Source of the DNA: JAWWBL01 sp033720975
GTDB lineage: Bacteria > Actinomycetota > Acidimicrobiia > Spongiisociales > ZC4RG35
Length of the DNA stretch: 34,107 nucleotides
Assembly: GCA_033720975.1 (NCBI GenBank)
Contig: JAWWBL010000008.1
Location: 1-34,107, forward strand
Reading direction: 5' to 3'
The notes beneath the pieces were generated by a model. The model saw nothing but the letters and a program-made list of their open reading frames with translations, made no database searches and was not told the origin of the DNA. Below, piece by piece: positions 6,819-14,180 of this stretch (position 1 is the stretch's first letter; each line of letters starts with the position of its first letter). Position numbers and translations under genes: made by a program.

Positions 6819-8699
6819 ATGTCATTGAGAAAGCTCCGGTGGCTCGCGCTGCTGATACTGGGAGTCGCCGCGGCGCTGATCACGCTATCAGTCAACCCTG
6901 TTTCTGCCAGTGCGCCCTACACCGAGGTAAGCATCGCGCTGGCCCCGGCCGAGCCGGGAACGGTTGACCTGCCCGAGCCACACGAGGAAAGCCACGCGGG
7001 GCACACGGAGGAGCTCTTCGTCTCCCAAGTGATCGAGTCGAACTTCGACCTCGCGGGTTTCGCCTGGAGTTCGGGGACCGTTACCAGCACCTGGGTTCAG
7101 ACGCTCGCGCCTGCCGATGGCTGGAGTGAGTGGATGTTGTTGGGCATCCATCACGACGACGGAGGCCGGGCAGGAAGCGATCCGATCTGGGCGCCGGGAT
7201 CGATTGGTTTTCGCGTCGCCTTCGAAGGCGTACCCGTGAGTCCGATCGCTGGCCTCGTGCAACGCTCGGAGGCCGGGAGCCGGGGGCTGGAGTCGCCGAA
7301 TGACAAGCCCCAAACGACGAACTCGATGGAGACGGCAGACAACCCATCCAGCTGGATCCACCCGAGGGAGGACTGGGACACCGAGGACTGCGCTCCACCC
7401 GAAGACCACACCCACGTAGCCGATGTCCAAGCGGTGGTGATCCACCACACGACCGGCGCAGACTATGCCCCTGAGGAAGTTGCTGAGGTCATTAGAGGGA
7501 TCTGCCTATTCCATGTGAACGGGCGTAATTGGGGGGACATCGGCTACAACTTCCTCGTCGACAAGTACGGCGGCATCTGGGAAGGGAGGAGGGACAGCCT
7601 CGATGCTCCGGTTTCGGGTGCACACGCCTTCGGGTTCAACTCGAGAACCCAAGGAGTCGCACTCATCGGTAACTTCCAGGCAGCAACCCCTCCCACCGCT
7701 CAACGGGATGCCTTGGTTCAAATACTCGACTGGCTCACCGGGCGCTATTTCCTGGACCCCGAAGGAGCCGCTTTTCTCGTATCGCGTTCCGATGGGAGCT
7801 TGTTCGGTGAGGGTGAAGGGGCCTGGATGCCGACGATCGTCGGGCACCGCGACCTCGTGAGCACCTCCTGCCCCGGCAATGGCGCGCACTCGCTGCTGCC
7901 AACCATCCGCTCCTTGGTCCAGCCTGTTCCCATTGCAAACCCGACCTCGCCTGGTGACGAGCTGTTCGTGTACAGCTCTGACAATGGTCGCCACAGATTC
8001 GACAGCATCGAAGCCGATGGAAGCTTCGCCAACGCGGTTAGCCAGGGCTGGCAGCAATCAGGCTGGAGCGTTGTCGAGCCAATCGATCTGTCGGGCAACA
8101 ACCGGGATGAACTCCTCTCATACTCGACAACTACAGGCGCGATAGCGTTCGACTTTCTCAACGCGGACGGCAGGTTGGGAGCACGGATTCGGACCGGACA
8201 GCTCGGCCGCGGGTGGACTTCCGTCGAGCCGGCGGAAACGGATGGCGATGATCGCAGCGAGCTGTTCTTCTACCGGATCACCGACGGCCGATTTGGCTTT
8301 TATCAGTTGAGAAGCGACGGGATGCTCGGCAGCGCTATTCGGGTCGGCTGGTTCGGCGCGGGTTGGACGTCGGTGGAACCGATAGACATCGACGGGGACC
8401 AGGTAGACGAGATGCTGTTCTACAGGAGCGACGACGGGCGACTAGCCGTCTACGACATGTCGCCTGACGGACTCCTTGGCTCGCCGATCCATCTCGGTTT
8501 CATCGGTGCCGGCTGGGACGTGATAGAGCCTCTCGACCTTGGTGGTGACGGAACCACGGCCTTTCTCTTCTACCGCTATCGGGATGGGAGATACGCGGCC
8601 TATAGAACTGGGCCAACCGGCGCGCCGACCGTCCTTCTCGGCGTCGGGAACTACTCCGACCAGTGGACCAGCATCGGCTCACCCGACCTGGATGAGTAG
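6819..8699 (+). CDS. Exported PGRP-type N-acetylmuramoyl-L-alanine amidase with C-terminal 5x50-residue repeat array
   Basis: This exported protein should cut the bond between muramic acid and the stem peptide of peptidoglycan. The 626 residues comprise a signal peptide (about 1-31), an N-terminal domain around 75-135 of the kind that precedes actinobacterial PGRP amidases (FDLAGFAWSSGTV, then SEWMLLG), a PGRP/Amidase_2 domain (about 185-365), and a repeat array (380-626). Catalytic zinc ligands are visible as VIHHT (His209/210), GHRD (His343) and Cys351, with the tyrosine of GYNFLVD (Tyr243), so the domain is probably active. The array is five tandem units of exactly 50 residues (last one 47) with DxDGDxxDE-like acidic turns. 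The same array ends the SpoIID and M23 proteins in this window. It is divergent from the ABC exporter genes. Confidence 0.9.
   Translation: MSLRKLRWLALLILGVAAALITLSVNPVSASAPYTEVSIALAPAEPGTVDLPEPHEESHAGHTEELFVSQVIESNFDLAGFAWSSGTVTSTWVQTLAPADGWSEWMLLGIHHDDGGRAGSDPIWAPGSIGFRVAFEGVPVSPIAGLVQRSEAGSRGLESPNDKPQTTNSMETADNPSSWIHPREDWDTEDCAPPEDHTHVADVQAVVIHHTTGADYAPEEVAEVIRGICLFHVNGRNWGDIGYNFLVDKYGGIWEGRRDSLDAPVSGAHAFGFNSRTQGVALIGNFQAATPPTAQRDALVQILDWLTGRYFLDPEGAAFLVSRSDGSLFGEGEGAWMPTIVGHRDLVSTSCPGNGAHSLLPTIRSLVQPVPIANPTSPGDELFVYSSDNGRHRFDSIEADGSFANAVSQGWQQSGWSVVEPIDLSGNNRDELLSYSTTTGAIAFDFLNADGRLGARIRTGQLGRGWTSVEPAETDGDDRSELFFYRITDGRFGFYQLRSDGMLGSAIRVGWFGAGWTSVEPIDIDGDQVDEMLFYRSDDGRLAVYDMSPDGLLGSPIHLGFIGAGWDVIEPLDLGGDGTTAFLFYRYRDGRYAAYRTGPTGAPTVLLGVGNYSDQWTSIGSPDLDE
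7956..8696 (+). repeat. Protein-level tandem repeat array A (5 units of 150 bases)
   Basis: This encodes residues 380-626 of the amidase: four units of exactly 50 residues and a final one of 47. The consensus per unit is roughly DELLFYRxxDGR, an aromatic strand, DGxLGSxIRxG, then GWTSVEPxDxDGD. Units 3 and 4 are closest to the arrays at 14184-14921 and 27144-27875. The repeats are clear in protein but diverged in DNA, so they are old. The pattern resembles blades of a small beta-propeller with FG-GAP-like acidic loops. Confidence 0.9.
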
Positions 8700-8735
8700 A
8701 GCAACACCGTCAACGCAATCTCCCATCTCCACCCT

Positions 8736-10706
8736 GTGACGCGCCTTCGCACCATCTCCCGAAGAGGCGCCCGGATAATCTCCAAGGTCCTGGTTCGCAT
8801 AGCGTCCAGCTTGGGACCGGTGGGCCGCCCCATACTCCGCTGGTTGGAGAGAGCGGGATCGTGGCATGCCTCTCTGGCTCTTGCGCGAGCACTAACCAAC
8901 CGGGCACCGGACAAGTCCCTTATTCATGCAGAGCGCTTAATGCAGGCCCGACCAACCTTGTGGGAGGCGCACTTTCTGAGAGTTGCGGCATTGGATGCGA
9001 TGGGTCGGAACACCGAGAGTTGGAGAGCCCGGCTGGCTGCAGCTTTCCTGACAGCGGAAGCCGGAATCCCCGAGCTGGGTCTGCGCTGGTTCGAGAAGGG
9101 GAAACTCGAGAGATTCGAGCTTGCTGCGAGATGCGACCGGTCAGGCGAGGGAGCGCATGATCTCGCCCGCGACCTCATGGCACTGGGGGGAACCTCGGCG
9201 GCAGGAACCGCACTCAAGCGTCTCATGGCCTGGCGAGGGCCTGAGGCAATCCCTCTCGACCCACTACTCCCGCGGGTTCTTTCTGAGCGGGATGCTGTGA
9301 CGTTGGCAATCCACATGCGTCAAGCCGGAACCGTTCGCCGGGCGCTCGACCTCCTCGAGATGTTCGAACCTTCCCCGACCATCGAGCGGGCTCTCCGGGG
9401 ACCAGCACAGGATCTCCGGGCAATCGATGGGCTGATCGCGCTCCCATCACTTGGCACTGAACCGATCGACACCGTCCCCGGTACATCCCTCTATCTACTC
9501 CACAACTCTCTACCCCTGAACTCGGGGGGGTACGCGACGCGGACCCACGGCCTGCTCAAGGGCCTTGCCGCTGCGGGACGGAACGTGATCCCCATAACCC
9601 GGCCCGGGTACCCGGATCCCGAACGGTCCTTTGAGCAAGACATCTCCAAATCAAGCGATGTCACAGTTGACGACATCACCTACCGACGGATCATCGGCGA
9701 GGTGACGGCTACCCCCAGACAGGATCTGCAGGGCTTCGTCGAGACTTATGCTCGAGGTCTCGAGCCTCACATCCGGTCTGCCAAGCCAACGATCATCCAT
9801 GCAGCGTCGAACTGGTGGAACGGCATCGCTGGGATCGCAGTGGCTCGCCGATACGGCCTGCGTTCGATCTACGAAGTCCGAGGGCTCTGGGAGGTGACGA
9901 AGTCCTCCCGAGTCGATGCCTGGCAGGAGTCGGAGGTCTATCACGCTGACGTTGCCTATGAAACACTTGCCGCGAGAGAGGCCGACCGCGTCTTCGTGAT
10001 CACAGAGGCCTTGCGTGACGAAATGGTGTCCCGGGGTGTCAGCGCCGACAAGATGTCAGTCGTTCCAAATGCTGTCGACACGACGGCGTTCTTCCCGCGG
10101 CAACGGAACCGGGAATTGGCCAAAGAGCTGGGGATCAAGAATGCCACCGTGGTGATCGGCTTCGCTGGATCGATGACGTTTTACGAAGGCCTCGGCGACT
10201 TGCTTGTTGCAGTTGCCCAAATATCAGAGACGACAAATGTGCCGCTCGCGGTTCTGCTCGTGGGGGATGGCCCTGTTCGAGACGAGCTGCAGTCGAGCGC
10301 ACGAGAGCTCGGGATCGAACAACTGACGATCTTCACCGGCCGTGTTCCCCACGAGGCAGTGATGGAATACCTCTCACTGATGGACGTGACTCCTTTTCCG
10401 AGGCAGCCACTCCCGGTAACGGAAATGGTCTCACCGCTGAAGCCTTTGGAATCTATGGCTAGCGGGGTCGCAGTACTCGCCTCAGACGTCGCTGCCCTTC
10501 GTGAGTTGGTACCCCCGGGCACCGGCTTGCTTCATCGCAAGGGAGACGTCGAAGACCTGACCGAGCAGTTGCGAATGCTCGTTGAAGACCGTGACCTGAG
10601 GGACTCGTTGCGGACTGCCGCACTCGAATGGGTGCGAAACAATCGAACGTGGGAAGTCGTGGCCGCCGAGGTTGCCCGCGTCTATGACGCTCTCGAAGCG
10701 GGATGA
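8736..10706 (+). CDS. GT4 glycosyltransferase with N-terminal helical (TPR-like) region
   Basis: This is a retaining GT-B glycosyltransferase. The C-terminal half of the 656 residues (about 250-656) has the family 4 pattern: a glycine-rich acceptor loop (LPLNSGGYATRTHGLLKGL), the IYEVRGLWE segment, VVPNAVDTTAFFP at the inter-domain region, VLLVGDGPVRDEL, and the donor-site segment ending KPLESMASGVAVLASDV. The first 240 residues are alpha-helical, with a TPR-like unit (ERLMQARPTLWEAHFLRVAA) and no membrane span. The start is a GTG at 8736, 36 bases after the amidase stop, so both genes are probably co-transcribed. It is related to the GT4 gene at 10714-12129 and to the C-terminal half of the 20355-23285 protein. 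The donor sugar is not predictable. Confidence 0.85.
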   Translation: MTRLRTISRRGARIISKVLVRIASSLGPVGRPILRWLERAGSWHASLALARALTNRAPDKSLIHAERLMQARPTLWEAHFLRVAALDAMGRNTESWRARLAAAFLTAEAGIPELGLRWFEKGKLERFELAARCDRSGEGAHDLARDLMALGGTSAAGTALKRLMAWRGPEAIPLDPLLPRVLSERDAVTLAIHMRQAGTVRRALDLLEMFEPSPTIERALRGPAQDLRAIDGLIALPSLGTEPIDTVPGTSLYLLHNSLPLNSGGYATRTHGLLKGLAAAGRNVIPITRPGYPDPERSFEQDISKSSDVTVDDITYRRIIGEVTATPRQDLQGFVETYARGLEPHIRSAKPTIIHAASNWWNGIAGIAVARRYGLRSIYEVRGLWEVTKSSRVDAWQESEVYHADVAYETLAAREADRVFVITEALRDEMVSRGVSADKMSVVPNAVDTTAFFPRQRNRELAKELGIKNATVVIGFAGSMTFYEGLGDLLVAVAQISETTNVPLAVLLVGDGPVRDELQSSARELGIEQLTIFTGRVPHEAVMEYLSLMDVTPFPRQPLPVTEMVSPLKPLESMASGVAVLASDVAALRELVPPGTGLLHRKGDVEDLTEQLRMLVEDRDLRDSLRTAALEWVRNNRTWEVVAAEVARVYDALEAG

Positions 10707-10713
10707 GCCAGGC

Positions 10714-12129
10714 TCAACTCGGCCTGACCCCAACACTGTCGAAAGCGGCGCGATAACGCTCCGCGTTGTGCGACCACTGCCGTTCCTTGACCACCCACGC
10801 CTTTGCCGCCTCCGCCTTGGCGAGCGCTTTCTCACGATCTCCAAGAATCCCCGCAAGGACCCGGGAGAGGGACTCGCTGCTGCCTGGATGAAACACAGAA
10901 CCGCGCTCTTCAGAGTCACCAACGATCTCTCTCAGCGCAGGTAGATCCGAAACCACCAAGGGAACGGACATGGCCATCGCCTCGAACGGTTTTAGCGGTG
11001 TCGTGTACCGAGCGGCCCGATCGTCCTCTCTTGGGACCACAAAGACATCTAGCAATGAGTAGTAGTCGGCCACGTCCTCATGTGGTACGGGGCCCACTAC
11101 CGAGACAAAGTCGGACAGTGCCAGGGACCGGACGCGGCGAGAAACTTCCTCTCGCATGGGGCCGTCGCCGATCAGGAGGCACTTCAATTCAGTACCGCGC
11201 TCTTTTAGCTTCGCGACAGCATCAACCAGCACCAAGTGGCCCTCACGCCTCCCGAAATTGGAGATGTAGCCCACAACCGGCAGCCCGCTCGGGTTGAGCC
11301 TTTCCATCAGGCCTTCGTGAGCACGGCGGGCCTCGAACATCTCCGAGTCGACAGCGTTGGGAACGACATGGATTTGCCGAACCGGTGCACCGCTCCTCTC
11401 CAGCTCAGATCGGATGCCTTCGCTCAAGACAACTACGGCATCGGCAGCACGAGCGAGACGAACTTCCTGGAGCCATCGGAGCCACGACATCTGACGATGC
11501 ACCGGGAGCTTCTCACCGGAGTATCCCCAAGTCTCGGAGAGCACCCCCCGGACTTCATAGACGAATGGAACTCGCAACGCTCGAGCCACGCTCAAACCCA
11601 CAAGACCAATCTCGGGCCCTATGAAGCCCGAAGCAGCATGGACCAAGGCGGGCCGGACATCCATTGCCGCCGCATAGAGAGAGTGAGCGTTGACTTCGAG
11701 GTCCTCAGCAGCCGACCCTGTCGGGAACGGAAGGTCAGTTCCTAGGCGCCGATACTCCACGGTGCCCACACCGATCGACGCCTCCGCCGTGTCGTCGGCG
11801 TTGATTGGGGTGCATGGACAGACAACGAACCCAGCCGCCTGCTGGGCCTCGACAGAGCGCTGGGTGCGAATTGTGTACCCAGAGCGCGCATAAGGCAGCG
11901 AGGCCTTGTAGAAGGAGAGTATGCGGCCAGGTAACGGGACGGGCGGTTCAACGACCCGAGATTCATCCAGGATCAGACGATCCGGTGCCCACTCGATGTC
12001 GAGAATCGTCAGCAATCCTGAGAGCCGGGCCAAGCGACGACCCCATTTGCCGCTCTCTCGCTCGTCGGCCGAACGGACCGCTCGGGTGGCAACGGCATGC
12101 GCTTGGTGGATCTCACCCTCCGCCATCAA
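10714..12129 (-). CDS. GT4 glycosyltransferase, start uncertain
   Basis: This is a family 4 GT-B glycosyltransferase of at least 471 residues. The signature segments are LPYARSGYTIRTQRSVEAQ, VHAASGFIGPEIGLVGLS, FVYEVRGVLSETW, VVPNAVDSEMF, LLIGDGPMREEV and LKPFEAMAMSVPLVVSDLPA. It matches the GT4 domain of the 20355-23285 protein closely and the 8736-10706 enzyme more loosely. The N-terminal portion is helical and TPR-like. The given start is a TTG (12129) directly before an ATG, with no ribosome binding site. The frame keeps protein-like, TPR-like sequence for 25 more codons up to a CTG at 12204 that overlaps the methyltransferase stop as CTGA, with AAGGAG upstream, so initiation there is possible. 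It is third in an operon with the dehydrogenase and methyltransferase. Confidence 0.85.
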   Translation of the reverse strand: MMAEGEIHQAHAVATRAVRSADERESGKWGRRLARLSGLLTILDIEWAPDRLILDESRVVEPPVPLPGRILSFYKASLPYARSGYTIRTQRSVEAQQAAGFVVCPCTPINADDTAEASIGVGTVEYRRLGTDLPFPTGSAAEDLEVNAHSLYAAAMDVRPALVHAASGFIGPEIGLVGLSVARALRVPFVYEVRGVLSETWGYSGEKLPVHRQMSWLRWLQEVRLARAADAVVVLSEGIRSELERSGAPVRQIHVVPNAVDSEMFEARRAHEGLMERLNPSGLPVVGYISNFGRREGHLVLVDAVAKLKERGTELKCLLIGDGPMREEVSRRVRSLALSDFVSVVGPVPHEDVADYYSLLDVFVVPREDDRAARYTTPLKPFEAMAMSVPLVVSDLPALREIVGDSEERGSVFHPGSSESLSRVLAGILGDREKALAKAEAAKAWVVKERQWSHNAERYRAAFDSVGVRPS

Positions 12130-12200
12130 CTCGGCGTAGGCCGATTCGAGACGGTGGTCGAAGTCGCCGTTCTCGAGGGCTTTGTGGAACGGCCTCGAGC

Positions 12201-12839
12201 TCAGTGTCTGACCCGCTCCTTCACGAGAGCCCAGGGGACCTTGGAGGTCCGTCGACGCAACAACCTGACCTCGGCATCAGGGAAAGTGGCGACGATCCTC
12301 TCGTTAGGAAATCGCTGCAGGTGCCCGGCAGGCAGCGGCTCAGGTTCGTCATACGGGATCGTGACCAGCAATTCCCGGCGGGCCACTCGGCGCAGCTCGC
12401 TCAGAGCGGCCTCGAAGGTTTCGTCGTCCATGTGCTCGAGGCACTCCATACACGTGACATCCTCGAACTCACCATCCTCGAAGGGCAAATCGGCAGCATT
12501 GGCCCATACCAGCTCAACGCGATCGTTGAGTTGTACAAGGCCTGAGTGAGGTCGGATATCCACACCAACAACCTCGGCAAACTTTCCGGACATCTCGGCT
12601 GCATACACGAACTGACCGATCCCGATGCCAACGTCGAGGAGACGCCCACCCCCCTCGATCTGACTCAGTACGTAAGACCAGCGCCTGTAATCAGAGGACC
12701 GGAGAAAGTTCCGAGCGGTATCACCGTAGATCTTTTTGTACTCATCGAAGACCTTCCGAACTTCAGGCGACATCGCAATGTTGTCGATCACGGTCGACCG
12801 AAATCGAGGGCGGAACAACTTGGAGAGACGGCCCCTCAC
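12201..12839 (-). CDS. Class I SAM-dependent methyltransferase
   Basis: The 212-residue protein has the Rossmann-fold methyltransferase order: motif I LLDVGIGIGQFV (about 68-79), the acidic end of strand 2 in VVGVDIRPHSG, motif II with ADLPFEDGEFEDVTCMECLEHM (read as two adjacent segments), and a following RVARRELLVTIPYDEP strand. This is the methyltransferase type 11 pattern. Position in a glycan operon suggests methylation of a sugar or of a chain end, but the substrate cannot be read. It starts with a GTG whose first four bases overlap the dehydrogenase stop (GTGA at 12836-12839), so translation is coupled. A role in small-molecule methylation outside glycan synthesis is not excluded. Confidence 0.82.
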   Translation of the reverse strand: MRGRLSKLFRPRFRSTVIDNIAMSPEVRKVFDEYKKIYGDTARNFLRSSDYRRWSYVLSQIEGGGRLLDVGIGIGQFVYAAEMSGKFAEVVGVDIRPHSGLVQLNDRVELVWANAADLPFEDGEFEDVTCMECLEHMDDETFEAALSELRRVARRELLVTIPYDEPEPLPAGHLQRFPNERIVATFPDAEVRLLRRRTSKVPWALVKERVRH

Positions 12840-14128
12840 AAGACCTCCAGCCCATCCGGGAAAAGACCCAAGCGTCGATATACATTTCGTGTGTCGAACA
12901 CGGAACCGGCTCCCTCAGCAATCTCCTCGTACTGAAGGCCGGAGTGGTCCGTGAGAATGACCGCGAGATCAAAACCCGAAAATCGATCAGCCGACGTGAA
13001 ACCGAGAGATTGAATGACTTGATCCCCCACGACGGGGTCATGGATCTCGAGGTGTGCATTGCGCCGGATCAACTCGACGACGACTTCCATCGCGGCCGAC
13101 TCTCGATAGTCAGCGACGTCAGGCTTGTAGGCCAGGCCGACTGCCAGGATCTTGCTCCCGTTGATGGCCTGCCCTGTACGGTTGAGAACCTCCCCAATGC
13201 GATCCACTACGTAGGCCGGCATGATCGCATTGGTTTGCTCGGCCAAGTCGATGAATCTCGTCGGGAACCTCAGCTGGCGAGCCCGCCAAGCGAGATACTG
13301 GGGATCTAGGGGGATGCAGTGGCCCCCAACACCGGGTCCCGGGTAGAAAGCTTGAAATCCGAACGGCTTGGTCTTCGCAGCATCGATCACCTCCCAGATG
13401 TCGATGTCGAGCTCTCGTGCCAGCATGGCAAGCTCGTTGACCAGTCCAATATTGACGGCGCGGTAGGTGTTTTCCAGCAACTTGGTCATTTCCGCCACTC
13501 GTGAGTTGGAAACCACGTGAACCTTCTCGACGAGGCGCGAATACGCGGCTGCGGCTACCTCTGTAGACGCTGGCGTCAGTCCGCCGACCACCTTGGGTAT
13601 CGCAGCGGTCTTGATCTCGTTGCCGGGGTCGACTCGCTCAGGCGAAAAGGCAACAAAAACGTCGACGTCGACTTTCAGCCCACGGTCTTCCAGGGCGGGG
13701 ACGAGCACTTCCTCGAGAGTCCCCGGGTATGTGGTCGACTCCAAAGAGACCAACTGGCCGGTACGAGCGTGATCGGCGAAGGTCCGCGCCGCGTCGACGA
13801 TGCTCGACATGTCGGGTTCCCGATTGCGGCCCAGAGGCGACGGCACACAAAGGAAAACGGCATCGGCCTTGGAGAGCTCTGATGACTCGGTCGTGAAGCT
13901 GAGACCTTTGTCGAGCGCTTGCCCGAGGACGTCGTCCGGTACATCCACGATTGGTGACCGCCCGCTGAGTAGCCCGCTCACGCGAGCCTCTGAAATGTCG
14001 TAGCCGATCACCGCGAGGCCTGCATCCACAGCCGTCACGCAAAGAGGCAGTCCCACATAACCGAGTCCGACAACGGCAGCGGTCCATCTCTCGTTGGAGA
14101 AGTAGTCCCGGCGTTCACGAGTGTCCAT
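12836..14128 (-). CDS. UDP-N-acetylhexosamine 6-dehydrogenase (WbpA/WecC type)
   Basis: This cytosolic NAD-dependent enzyme oxidises C6 of a UDP-amino sugar to make a uronic acid donor. The 430-residue protein has an N-terminal Rossmann motif (AVVGLGYVGLPLCVTAVDAG), the VPSPLGRNREPDMSSI segment, ESTTYPGT, and the catalytic cysteine in GPGVGGHCIPLDPQYL, followed by the C-terminal UDP-binding domain (LAVGLAYKPDVADYRES). The REPDMS and FYPGPGVGGHCIPLDP sequences favour a UDP-GlcNAc dehydrogenase of the WbpA/TviB group over UDP-glucose dehydrogenase; WecC-type action on UDP-ManNAc is also possible given wecB nearby. The product would add a negatively charged residue to the glycan. ATG at 14128 has no clear ribosome binding site. 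It leads a three-gene overlapping operon. Confidence 0.9.
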   Translation of the reverse strand: MDTRERRDYFSNERWTAAVVGLGYVGLPLCVTAVDAGLAVIGYDISEARVSGLLSGRSPIVDVPDDVLGQALDKGLSFTTESSELSKADAVFLCVPSPLGRNREPDMSSIVDAARTFADHARTGQLVSLESTTYPGTLEEVLVPALEDRGLKVDVDVFVAFSPERVDPGNEIKTAAIPKVVGGLTPASTEVAAAAYSRLVEKVHVVSNSRVAEMTKLLENTYRAVNIGLVNELAMLARELDIDIWEVIDAAKTKPFGFQAFYPGPGVGGHCIPLDPQYLAWRARQLRFPTRFIDLAEQTNAIMPAYVVDRIGEVLNRTGQAINGSKILAVGLAYKPDVADYRESAAMEVVVELIRRNAHLEIHDPVVGDQVIQSLGFTSADRFSGFDLAVILTDHSGLQYEEIAEGAGSVFDTRNVYRRLGLFPDGLEVL

Positions 14129-14180
14129 CGGAGGCGGAGAGTAACGGCAGGAGACCGCTTCTCAGTAACCTCATGAACGT

